Positions 33,543 through 40,648 of a DNA stretch of 40,648 bases are shown in pieces. The position numbers and the translations under genes were made by a program. The DNA lies in assembly GCA_020720325.1 (NCBI GenBank), contig DYOW01000012.1, forward strand, positions 1 through 40,648. Reading direction: 5' to 3'. Numbering within the stretch: position 1 is the first letter of the stretch; every line of letters begins with the position of its first letter. The notes below the pieces were generated by a model. The model saw only the letters and a list, made by a program, of their open reading frames with translations, searched no databases and was not told the DNA's origin. Source of the stretch: Desulfobulbus propionicus (GTDB taxonomy: Bacteria; Desulfobacterota; Dissulfuribacteria; Dissulfuribacterales; DYOW01).

Positions 33543-35996
33543 ATGCCTATTGACATCCTGATTCCGGAACAGCTTAGAGCTAAAGTTAATCTTGACAAAT
33601 ATGATTTTAATCTTGCCTCTGAATTTGTTGCTGAAGGTCATATATTTCAGCATCAGGACAGGGCAATAAAAGCCCTTAATCTTGGTCTTAAAATCCGTCA
33701 TCCTGATTACAATATTTATATCGCAGGGCCAAAAGAGACAGGCAGACTTGACCTTGCAATGATGTATTGCGAGCAGATTGTCAGGGAATTACATAACCAT
33801 GTCTCTGACTGGTGTTATCTTTTTAATTTTAAAGACATTGATTCCCCAAAGGTTGTTTCCCTGCAAAAAGGCGGCGCAAGAATTCTTAAAAACTTAATGA
33901 AGGACTTTATAGAATCCTTAAAAATCCATATTCCCCAGCTTTTTGAGGGTGAAAACTATGTCACCACCAAGGAAGAAATCATTAGAAAATTTAATAATGC
34001 AAGAAATGATGTGTTTACAGGGCTGGACCAGAAGGCAAGAGAACAGGGATTTATGCTCCAGGCAGACCAGGGCGGTATGCTTGTAATTCCAATAAAATCT
34101 GACGGAAATCCGTTAAATACCGAAGATGTGGCAAAATTAACCCTTGATGAACAAAATATTCTGAGGCAAAAGGCTGATGATATACACAAAGATATGGCCG
34201 CCTCTATGCGAAAGATACACCAGTTGGAGCATGAGGTCAAAAACGAATTGAAAAATCTTGATAAAGAGCTTGTAAAGCAGATTTGTGAGCAATACATCCA
34301 GCCTTTAAGGGATGAATTTAAGGAACATAAAGAAATCAAGCTCTATCTTGATGAAGTAATCGATGATATTACGCAAAATTATGAGGATTTCAAACATAAG
34401 CCCGAACAGTCTCAGTTTCCTTTTGCCTTTACAGCCCCGACATTTACCCAGTATGAGATCAATATTGTCGTTGATAACTCAGAAAAAGAAATAGCTCCTA
34501 TTATATTTGAAGAAAATCCATCTTATCCAAATCTTTTTGGCAATATTGAAAGAAAAGCACAGTTTGGCGCTCTTTTTACAGATTTTACAATGATTAAATC
34601 AGGTTCACTCCATAAGGCTAATGGCGGATTTCTGATAATAAAAATCCTTGATTTGTTAAAAAATCCCTTTTCATATGAGGCGTTAAAAAGGGCGATAAGG
34701 AGCAGAAAGATTAACATTGAAGACCCATATGAGCAGATGGGTGTTTTTTCCACAAAGACCATTAAACCAGAGCCAATACCCCTTGATCTAAAGATAATAC
34801 TTGTGGGGGATTCTTATTATTATGATCTGTTGTACCAGTTTGATGAGGATTTCAGGACGCATTTCAAAATAAAATCCCATCTTGATATTAATGTTGAGAA
34901 AAATGATGAGTCCATAAAAAATATAATAAACGTTATAAATCAGATTGTAAAAAAGGAAAACATCCAGGACTTAAATAAATCCGCGCTGGCAAGGCTTATA
35001 GAATACAGCTCTGAGACAACAGATTATCAGGATAAATTAAACCTTAAAATTAACGAGCTTACTGATTTTCTAATAGAAACCAATTACTGGGCGCTTCAGG
35101 ATAATGCCTCAGTCATTGACTTTAGTCATGTGGAAAAATCAATTGAGGAAAGAAAATACAGGTCAAACCTTTATGAGCAGAAACTTCAAGAATTTTTTAT
35201 AAAAGACATAATAAAAGTTAAAACTTCAGGGAAAAAGACCGGTCAGATAAACGGGCTTGCTGTTTACGGCTCAGGGGATTACAGCTTCGGGAAACCCTCA
35301 AGAATCACAGTTAATATCTCAATGGGTAAGGACGGCATAATAAATATTGAAAGGGAAGCTGAATTAAGCGGAAAGTTTCATACAAAAGGCATCATGATTT
35401 TAAGCGGTTATCTGCGTTCAATGTTTGCCCAAAAAATGCCGCTCACTCTTAATGCAACTATATGTTTTGAACAGTCTTATGGCATGATAGACGGAGATTC
35501 TGCCTCTGCGGCAGAGCTTTTTGCGCTTCTCTCCGCAATATCAGGAATTCCAATAAAACAATCCCTTGCAGTTACCGGAGCTGTCAGCCAGAAAGGTGAA
35601 ATTCTCCCAATTGGTGGTGTAAATGAAAAGATTCACGGATTTTTTGATGTTTGCTTCTCAAAAGGATTAACAGGGGAACAGGGTGTTATTATACCCAAAT
35701 CTAATGTTAAAAATCTTATGCTGAAAAAAGAGGTTATTGAGGCGGTATCAGAAGGAAAATTTCATATATGGTCAGTTGAAACCGTTGAGGACGGCATAGA
35801 ACTTTTAATGGATATGCCTGCGGGAATACCCGATGAACAGGGTAATTATCCTGAAAACACCTTATTTAACAAGGTTTCCGGTTCTCTTAAATTTCTTGCG
35901 GAAGAAGCCAGAAAATTTGCGTCTGAAGAGAAAGAAAAAAAGGAAAGCAAAGGGGAAGAGACTGTTGCTTCCTCCCCTGAAACAGATATTAAATAA
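33543..35996 (+). CDS. LonB-like ATP-dependent protease (AAA_32 type)
   Basis: An 817-residue S16-family protease of the YcbZ/LonB-like group (AAA_32). The C-terminal protease domain has the Ser-Lys dyad: S653 in DGDSASAAE and K696 in GGVNEKIHG, 43 residues apart as in Lon. The helical insertion and linker regions sit between about 150 and 330, and there is no N-terminal Lon substrate domain. The P-loop near residue 60 reads GPKETGRL: the lysine is Arg, as often in this family, and the following Ser/Thr is Leu. The C-terminus has a charged low-complexity tail. A GAGGAG-like site precedes the ATG. Last gene of the polA run, followed by a strong terminator. Confidence 0.9.
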   Translation: MPIDILIPEQLRAKVNLDKYDFNLASEFVAEGHIFQHQDRAIKALNLGLKIRHPDYNIYIAGPKETGRLDLAMMYCEQIVRELHNHVSDWCYLFNFKDIDSPKVVSLQKGGARILKNLMKDFIESLKIHIPQLFEGENYVTTKEEIIRKFNNARNDVFTGLDQKAREQGFMLQADQGGMLVIPIKSDGNPLNTEDVAKLTLDEQNILRQKADDIHKDMAASMRKIHQLEHEVKNELKNLDKELVKQICEQYIQPLRDEFKEHKEIKLYLDEVIDDITQNYEDFKHKPEQSQFPFAFTAPTFTQYEINIVVDNSEKEIAPIIFEENPSYPNLFGNIERKAQFGALFTDFTMIKSGSLHKANGGFLIIKILDLLKNPFSYEALKRAIRSRKINIEDPYEQMGVFSTKTIKPEPIPLDLKIILVGDSYYYDLLYQFDEDFRTHFKIKSHLDINVEKNDESIKNIINVINQIVKKENIQDLNKSALARLIEYSSETTDYQDKLNLKINELTDFLIETNYWALQDNASVIDFSHVEKSIEERKYRSNLYEQKLQEFFIKDIIKVKTSGKKTGQINGLAVYGSGDYSFGKPSRITVNISMGKDGIINIEREAELSGKFHTKGIMILSGYLRSMFAQKMPLTLNATICFEQSYGMIDGDSASAAELFALLSAISGIPIKQSLAVTGAVSQKGEILPIGGVNEKIHGFFDVCFSKGLTGEQGVIIPKSNVKNLMLKKEVIEAVSEGKFHIWSVETVEDGIELLMDMPAGIPDEQGNYPENTLFNKVSGSLKFLAEEARKFASEEKEKKESKGEETVASSPETDIK

Positions 35997-36025
35997 GTAA
36001 AGTTTTATTAAATATTAATTCATCA

Positions 36026-36056
36026 GAGGGAAACTTTTTGTAAAAAGTTTCCCTTT
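36026..36056. terminator. Strong hairpin, probable bidirectional terminator
   Basis: GGGAAACTTTTT (36028-36039) pairs perfectly with AAAAAGTTTCCC (36042-36053), extended by A-T and G-T pairs, with a minimal loop and a T-run. It lies between the convergent LonB-like and PxxKW genes. Confidence 0.75.
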
Positions 36057-36078
36057 ATAACCCTTCAAAAATTTTAAA
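36042..36078. repeat. Dispersed intergenic repeat, copy B
   Basis: The right arm of the terminator stem and the following bases match 7301-7337 with two differences in 37 bases. Both copies are intergenic and in the same orientation. Confidence 0.7.
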
Positions 36079-36104
36079 CTTTTAATTATTAATAAAAAAA
36101 ACGA

Positions 36105-36395
36105 TTATCCGCCTCTTGCAGCTCTCTTTGCAGCCTTAAGCGGGTTGACTTTCTTTCCGCTTTCGTCTTTTGGCGCTTCTTTCTTTGCATGTGTCGCAAA
36201 ATTGCAAAGTCCTTTGCGCCATTTTCCGGCAGGGCTTGGAAATACAGAACAGAATTTTTTTTCTTCCATTGTGAGTATTTTTCCGCAACCTTCGCATTTG
36301 TCAATTATAGGTCCGCATTCGCCGCCTGGGAATGAACAGCCTTTTGCTGCCATAAATTCACATTCGGCGCCTGGTTTTATTGTGCTACATTTCAT
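36105..36395 (-). CDS. PxxKW family cysteine-rich protein
   Basis: A 96-residue protein with eight cysteines (3, 12, 20, 27, 34, 37, 49, 64) in CxxC-like arrangements (CEGCG), the signature PAGKW (55-59), and GLCNFATH followed by a basic tail. It matches the small PxxKW family common in sulfate-reducing Desulfobacterota. Metal or Fe-S binding is likely but unproven. An AGGAG ribosome-binding site precedes the ATG. It is separated from the bamD group by 172 bp and so may have its own promoter. Confidence 0.85.
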   Translation of the reverse strand: MKCSTIKPGAECEFMAAKGCSFPGGECGPIIDKCEGCGKILTMEEKKFCSVFPSPAGKWRKGLCNFATHAKKEAPKDESGKKVNPLKAAKRAARGG

Positions 36396-36567
36396 GTCTT
36401 TCTCCTGTTATAAATAGTGATTATTTTTTTTTATTAAAATGGGTTTAAGCCTGATTTTAGATTAAAGAAAAAATTATAATTATATTTTTTTCTTTTGCAA
36501 GATGAAAAATAAGAATTTTTTTAGGGCGATTCATGAATTGCCCTTACTTTTGCTGATAATTATCCTG
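36396..36567. other. Short AT-rich intergenic region
   Basis: 172 bp between two minus-strand genes. It should contain the promoter of the PxxKW gene, but no convincing -35/-10 pair or hairpin was found. Confidence 0.4.
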
Positions 36568-37101
36568 TTAATGCTTTTTATAAATATCTGACAATGGTTC
36601 GCCCCTTAAAATTTCCTTTATTTTTTCTTCCATATAAAAAAGCAGTTCTGTTTCATGTAACATACATTTCTGAAAATATTGTAATTTATCAGGAGAAATA
36701 TCTTGTTGAAGTCTTTTGCATAAATAATTAATGCAAAGGGTGTGTTTTGCCTTTATAAGACACCCGGTTTCGCCCAGAAACCAGCACCCATTTTGAACCA
36801 TCCTTTTTTCAGGGATATTAACATCAAGCAAAAGATTAATAACTATAAGAGCGCTGTCAAACCAGTCTTCTATTCCCTCACCACAGCAACTTCCGCCAGT
36901 ATTGATTGCGCAATCACAACAGATATCCGACATGCCTATTTCTCGCATGGCTTTTTGAGTGTTTTCAAATGCCTTTTCATAATCTGACAGGAATTTTACA
37001 AGCTTATCGTCAGTAAGAAGAAGAGAGCGGCGCTTTTCAATTACAGCAAGTGAAAAGGTTATTTTATCATTAATGGGATATTGAAGCCCAAAAAGCGTCA
37101 T
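36568..37101 (-). CDS. Cysteine-rich protein of unknown function
   Basis: A 177-residue protein with nine cysteines in two clusters: ICCDCAINTGGSCCGEG (C61, C62, C64, C72, C73) and GCWFLGETGC...C...C (C106, C114, C123, C128). The CxxC-poor but CC-rich arrangement recalls YkgJ-like putative zinc/iron-chelating proteins; a metal cluster is plausible. The ORF track starts at 37128 inside bamD, but the ATG at 37101 overlaps the bamD stop (TAATG), which is the better start and is in the same frame. The context with trxA, trxB and bamD suggests a redox role, by position only. Confidence 0.65.
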   Translation of the reverse strand: MTLFGLQYPINDKITFSLAVIEKRRSLLLTDDKLVKFLSDYEKAFENTQKAMREIGMSDICCDCAINTGGSCCGEGIEDWFDSALIVINLLLDVNIPEKRMVQNGCWFLGETGCLIKAKHTLCINYLCKRLQQDISPDKLQYFQKCMLHETELLFYMEEKIKEILRGEPLSDIYKKH

Positions 37102-37904
37102 TAAAAAGGTGTTATTCTTTTCCACCATGGTCTGGTTGGGACTTCGGGGGTTATGTCTTCAGGAAGTATAAGGTCTTTATCACCGATTTTTTTAATAAGC
37201 CTTGCAGCTTCAATGCTTGCCTGTGTATTTTCATATTTTTCAAGCACAATCTTAAGTCTTGCAGCAGCCTGTGGTTTTTTTCCTGTTTTAAGATACCATC
37301 TGGCAACATTTACTTCACTCATGGCAAGATTTTCCCTTGCTATTTTTATCATCCTTTCAGCCTGAAAGGTATAGGGTGAATCGGGATGCTGGGAAAGAAG
37401 CCTGGTGAGGACATCCACAAGCTTTTCACTGCTTGATCTGTCCCTGTCAGGAGTATCCATAAGGCGGTAGTAGCACATGCCCTGTTGAAAAATTACATAT
37501 GGAATCGCCTCATTATTGGGGTGGAGTTTTTCAAATTCTTCATAATGCGCAATTGCTTCTTCATATTGCAATTGATAGAATTTGATATCAGCAAGCCTTA
37601 GCTCGGCAAGGGTGGCAAATGGACTGAAGGGGTATCTGTCCTTTATTTTCTGAAAGATTTCCTCTGCCATTTCATAATTTCCCCTGACGAAATAATCCAT
37701 TGCTTTATTTGTCATGTTTATTTCATCGGTTTCTTCAGGAGGGGGAGTCTTGCTGAAAAAGGAAAAAAAGCCTTTTTTCACCTCTGCGCCAGCTTCCTCC
37801 ACCGGGCCTCTTTTACCCGAACAGGAAACAAGTATAAAATTCGAAAAAATAATCAGCAGAATTAATGGGAAAATAAATAAAGATTTTTTTTTATTAGAGA
37901 TCAT
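37101..37904 (-). CDS. bamD: Outer-membrane assembly lipoprotein BamD
   Basis: A 267-residue lipoprotein of the BamD/YfiO family, part of the BAM complex that inserts beta-barrel proteins. A signal peptide ends in the lipobox LVSC, and tetratricopeptide repeats follow (AMDYFVRGNYEMAEEIF, AIAHYEEFEKLHP, LVDVLTRLLSQHPDSPY, and KKPQAAARLKIVLEKYE). The ATG overlaps the trxB stop (TAATG) and its own stop overlaps the Cys-rich gene start, so all three are translationally coupled. The presence of BamD confirms a Gram-negative outer membrane. Confidence 0.9.
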   Translation of the reverse strand: MISNKKKSLFIFPLILLIIFSNFILVSCSGKRGPVEEAGAEVKKGFFSFFSKTPPPEETDEINMTNKAMDYFVRGNYEMAEEIFQKIKDRYPFSPFATLAELRLADIKFYQLQYEEAIAHYEEFEKLHPNNEAIPYVIFQQGMCYYRLMDTPDRDRSSSEKLVDVLTRLLSQHPDSPYTFQAERMIKIARENLAMSEVNVARWYLKTGKKPQAAARLKIVLEKYENTQASIEAARLIKKIGDKDLILPEDITPEVPTRPWWKRITPF

Positions 37905-38824
37905 TATAGTTCCAAAAGATAGTGTTCCACCGCATAGGCAGCTGTTGCCCCTTCACCGCATGCAGTAATTATTTGTCTAAGGGGCTTTGCCCTGCAATCT
38001 CCCGCAGCATAAATACCCTCACAGGAGGTTTTCATCCACTCATCGGTTATTATAAAACCAAGGGAGTCTTTTTTTATCAAATCTCCCATAAAGTCAGTAT
38101 ATGGTTCAATGCCCACATAAATAAAAACACCTGTTAATGCAATTTCCTTTATCTCACCGGATATTTTATTCTTTACTGTAATGCCGGTAACCTCATTTTC
38201 GCCGTTTATTTTTTCAATAGTTGTGTTCCATACAAGTTCTATCTTAGGCTCTTTAAAGGCCATTTCCTGGACAACTCCGGTTGCCCTTAATCTGTCCCTT
38301 CTGTGGATAAGATATATTTTTTTTGCAAATTTTGTAAGGAACAATGCCTCCTGAACAGCGCTGTCACCGCCACCTACAACCGCAATATCCTGTCCGCGAT
38401 AGAAAAAACCGTCACATGTGGCGCAATATGACACACCTCTTCCGGTAAATTCTTTTTCACCTGGCACATTTAAGGTTTTTGGACCTGCGCCTGTGGTGAT
38501 GATTATTGCATTGGTGTCAATGGAATTTCCGTCAACCAGATTTATCCTGAAATGTTTTCTGCTTACAGCCTCAATAAAGGATACCTCACCGTACTTTTCT
38601 TCAAGTCCGAATCTTTTTGCCTGATTAAGCATTTTTTCAGTAAGTTCAGCAGAAGATACTCCGTCAACAAAACCGGGATAATTATCTATCCAGTGTGTCT
38701 TTAACATCTGACCGCCGGAGCCCATTTTGTCGAGAATAAGGGTCTTCATCATTGCCCTTGAGGCATATAATCCCGCTGTCATTCCGGCTGGGCCGGAACC
38801 TATAATAACAAGCTGATAATCCAT
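37904..38824 (-). CDS. trxB: Thioredoxin reductase
   Basis: A 306-residue flavoenzyme that passes electrons from NADPH to thioredoxin. FAD motif GSGPAG (9-14), redox-active CATC (C134, C137), NADPH motif GGGDSA (151-156) and the C-terminal YAAGDCR FAD segment are intact. Length is normal. It follows trxA by 37 bp and couples to bamD. No unusual residues noted. Confidence 0.97.
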   Translation of the reverse strand: MDYQLVIIGSGPAGMTAGLYASRAMMKTLILDKMGSGGQMLKTHWIDNYPGFVDGVSSAELTEKMLNQAKRFGLEEKYGEVSFIEAVSRKHFRINLVDGNSIDTNAIIITTGAGPKTLNVPGEKEFTGRGVSYCATCDGFFYRGQDIAVVGGGDSAVQEALFLTKFAKKIYLIHRRDRLRATGVVQEMAFKEPKIELVWNTTIEKINGENEVTGITVKNKISGEIKEIALTGVFIYVGIEPYTDFMGDLIKKDSLGFIITDEWMKTSCEGIYAAGDCRAKPLRQIITACGEGATAAYAVEHYLLEL

Positions 38825-38861
38825 AAATTAAGGTAGTTTTTTTCTATTTTATAAAATATTA

Positions 38862-39194
38862 TTAGGCAATAGCCTTGTCAATGGCAGATATGATGAGGTT
38901 TTTACCAACAGCGCCGGTAATCTGATCAACAACCTTTCCATCCTTAAAAAGGATCATTGTGGGAATGGCTCTTATGTTGAATTTTCCTGGGGTCATCTGG
39001 TTTTCATCCACATTCATCTTGGAAATTTTTGCCTTTCCACTATATTCGGTTGCGATTTCTTCTATAACAGGAGCGATAGCCCTGCATGGACCGCACCATG
39101 CAGCCCAGAAATCCACAAGAACAACGCCTTTAAAATTTGTCACCTCTGTATCAAAGCTTGAGTCGGTAAGTTGTATAACATTATCGCTTGCCAT
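38862..39194 (-). CDS. trxA: Thioredoxin
   Basis: A 110-residue thioredoxin with the standard WCGPC active site (C34, C37), buried Asp in VDFWAAW and the conserved cis-Pro in AIPT. An AGGAG ribosome-binding site precedes the ATG. It is in an operon with trxB downstream; radA lies 50 bp upstream. Confidence 0.97.
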   Translation of the reverse strand: MASDNVIQLTDSSFDTEVTNFKGVVLVDFWAAWCGPCRAIAPVIEEIATEYSGKAKISKMNVDENQMTPGKFNIRAIPTMILFKDGKVVDQITGAVGKNLIISAIDKAIA

Positions 39195-39244
39195 TTTTAT
39201 TCTCCTAATAAATAATTATTTTCATTAAATTATGACATTTTAAG

Positions 39245-40606
39245 TTATATGTCAAGAAACTCTTTTATTTCTGAAAGGTGTTTTATGCCAAAAAAGTTTA
39301 TTTTTTCGTAAGGTTCTTTCAAATTATCAATATTTATCGATTTATCCGGAATAATAAAATTTTTAAAACCAAGCCTCATCGCCTCTTTCAGTCTGAATTC
39401 CGCCTTAACAACCCCCCTGATTTCACCGGTTAACCCTGTTTCACCAAAAACAATAGTTTCAGACATCGCTGCTTTTTCTATAAAGCTTGAATAAATTGCA
39501 GTAATTACAGCAAGATCAGCCGCAGGTTCGGATATCTTAAATCCTCCCACAATATTAACAAAAATATCCTTGTCAAAAAGGATTATATCCAGTGTCCTTT
39601 CAGCGACAGAGATAAGCATTGCAAGCCTGTTATTGTCAAATCCAGTGGCTGTGCGTCTTGGTATGGCAATGTGGGATTTGCTTACAAGCGCCTGCACCTC
39701 AAGAAGCATGGGGCGTGTTCCTTCCATTCCAGCAAATACAACAGAGCCTGGATGCTCTTTTGCCCTGTTTTCAAGAAAAAAACACGAGGGATTTTCCACT
39801 TCCTTAAGTCCTGCGCCGGTCATCTCAAATATACCAAGCTCATGAACAGGTCCAAAACGGTTTTTTATAGCCCTTATGATCCTGTAAGCATGATCCCCTT
39901 CTCCTTCAAAATACAGCACTGTGTCCACAATATGTTCCAAAACCCTGGGTCCCGCAATGGATCCATCCTTTGTGACATGGCCTACAATAAATGCGGGGAC
40001 GGACAAGGCCTTGCAAAGCATTGTTATTTCATAAGCAACCTCTCTTACCTGAGAGACGCTTCCGGGGGATGAGTCAAGCTTATTGGAATATATGGTCTGA
40101 ATAGAGTCAATTCCTATAATATCAGGCTTAAATTGAACTGTAATATCGCGAATATTTTCAAAATTCACTTCATTCGATACATAAAGGGAGTTTGGCGGGG
40201 AGCCAAGTCTTTGCGCCCTCATTTTTATCTGATTTACTGATTCTTCGCCGGAAATATATAAAGTTTTTAAACCTTTTTGGGAAAGATACATAAAAGCCTG
40301 CATAAGAACCGTTGATTTGCCTATGCCAGGCTCGCCGCCAAGGAGTATGACGCTTCCTTTGACAATGCCGCCGCCAAGGACACGGTCAAGCTCATTAAGG
40401 CCTATCTCAAATCTTTCTTCACCCTGGAATAATATGGAATTTAGGGGCACAGGAGAGGAAGCAGAATTTGCAGGGATTTTTTTGCCTTCTTTTTGAAAGA
40501 TTTCTTCAGCAAGGGTATGCCACAGACCGCAGGACGGGCACTGTCCCATCCATTTGGGTGATTTATGCCCGCATGACTGGCATATATAAATGGTTTTTGT
40601 TTTCAT
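39245..40606 (-). CDS. radA: DNA repair protein RadA
   Basis: A 453-residue RecA-related branch-migration helicase acting in recombinational repair. Complete domains: N-terminal C4 zinc finger (C9, C12, C23, C26), Walker A GEPGIGKST (91-99), the RadA-specific KNRFG motif (248-252) and the C-terminal Lon-like P domain (ETGLTGEIRGV). Length and start are normal. It is the first gene of the minus-strand radA-trxA-trxB-bamD run; upstream sequence to the window edge (40607-40648) is too short to judge a promoter. Confidence 0.96.
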   Translation of the reverse strand: MKTKTIYICQSCGHKSPKWMGQCPSCGLWHTLAEEIFQKEGKKIPANSASSPVPLNSILFQGEERFEIGLNELDRVLGGGIVKGSVILLGGEPGIGKSTVLMQAFMYLSQKGLKTLYISGEESVNQIKMRAQRLGSPPNSLYVSNEVNFENIRDITVQFKPDIIGIDSIQTIYSNKLDSSPGSVSQVREVAYEITMLCKALSVPAFIVGHVTKDGSIAGPRVLEHIVDTVLYFEGEGDHAYRIIRAIKNRFGPVHELGIFEMTGAGLKEVENPSCFFLENRAKEHPGSVVFAGMEGTRPMLLEVQALVSKSHIAIPRRTATGFDNNRLAMLISVAERTLDIILFDKDIFVNIVGGFKISEPAADLAVITAIYSSFIEKAAMSETIVFGETGLTGEIRGVVKAEFRLKEAMRLGFKNFIIPDKSINIDNLKEPYEKINFFGIKHLSEIKEFLDI

Positions 40607-40648
40607 TGTCTAAGTATAATTATTTTTTTTTAATAGGGAAGAAATTTT

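Noticed and set aside
33956-34339. 127-residue minus-strand ORF
   Set aside because: Lies wholly within the LonB-like gene on the opposite strand; no motifs.
36089-36304. 71-residue minus-strand ORF
   Set aside because: Overlaps the PxxKW gene in another frame and is a basic low-complexity sequence.
37101-37128. Upstream start for the Cys-rich protein
   Set aside because: It would add nine residues inside bamD; the TAATG overlap at 37101 is the usual coupling signal and has better context.

Overview
The window looks like a piece of chromosome from an AT-rich (roughly one-third GC by eye), Gram-negative bacterium of the Desulfobacterota type (former Deltaproteobacteria). The case rests on the family mix: an FmdE-family protein, a PxxKW cysteine-rich protein, an AAA_32/LonB-type protease next to DUF1015, PATAN (DUF4388) and Roadblock-like signalling proteins, a multihaem-style sensor, a sigma-54 response regulator and BamD/LptG outer-membrane biogenesis genes. 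The placement is an inference. No rRNA, tRNA, CRISPR array, transposase, integrase or phage gene was found.

Layout. 1-430 is non-coding and holds nested palindromes inside a 13-bp inverted repeat (MITE-like). 431-2850 (minus) is a three-gene sensory operon: PATAN protein, Roadblock-like protein, haem-binding HAMP sensor. Divergent from it, 3142-5698 (plus) is a PAS histidine kinase plus NtrC-type regulator, followed by a DUF2784 membrane protein. 6187-7284 is lptG (minus). 7592-11823 (plus) carries a phosphomannomutase/phosphoglucomutase and then yjbQ, an M23 peptidase and an MltB-type transglycosylase. 11837-13605 (minus) is nth, a short-chain dehydrogenase and a tautomerase. 13721-15367 (plus) is an acetolactate-synthase-like enzyme. 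15406-20560 (minus) is purQ, tatC, a sigma-70 factor, pyruvate kinase and FmdE. cutA (plus) and cheX (minus) converge with overlapping 3' ends. 21595-26538 (minus) is a TelA/XpaC-type stress cluster with two substrate-binding-protein-like components, one fused to a von Willebrand A domain. purA (minus) and polA (plus) diverge. polA heads a plus-strand run: REC-HD-GYP-degenerate GGDEF regulator, DUF1015, LonB-like protease. From 36105 to the end everything is on the minus strand: radA, trxA, trxB, bamD, a Cys-rich protein and the PxxKW protein.

Start codons matter here. Several ORF-track entries are N-terminally short because the true start is not ATG/GTG/TTG: pyruvate kinase almost certainly starts at CTG behind a strong Shine-Dalgarno, tatC has no canonical start and probably begins at ATA overlapping the purQ stop, and the short-chain dehydrogenase has an intact reading frame with no usable start. 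Two other starts (sigma factor, Cys-rich protein) are moved downstream on ribosome-binding-site or overlap evidence.

The most interesting items are the TelA/XpaC/SBP-vWA/SBP operon, the PATAN-Roadblock-haem sensor operon facing a two-component system, the REC-HD-GYP protein with a dead GGDEF tail, ligand or gate substitutions in Nth (Cys to His) and PolA (Glu to Asp), and an intergenic sequence shared almost identically by two distant loci. All identifications come from reading motifs; no database search was run.
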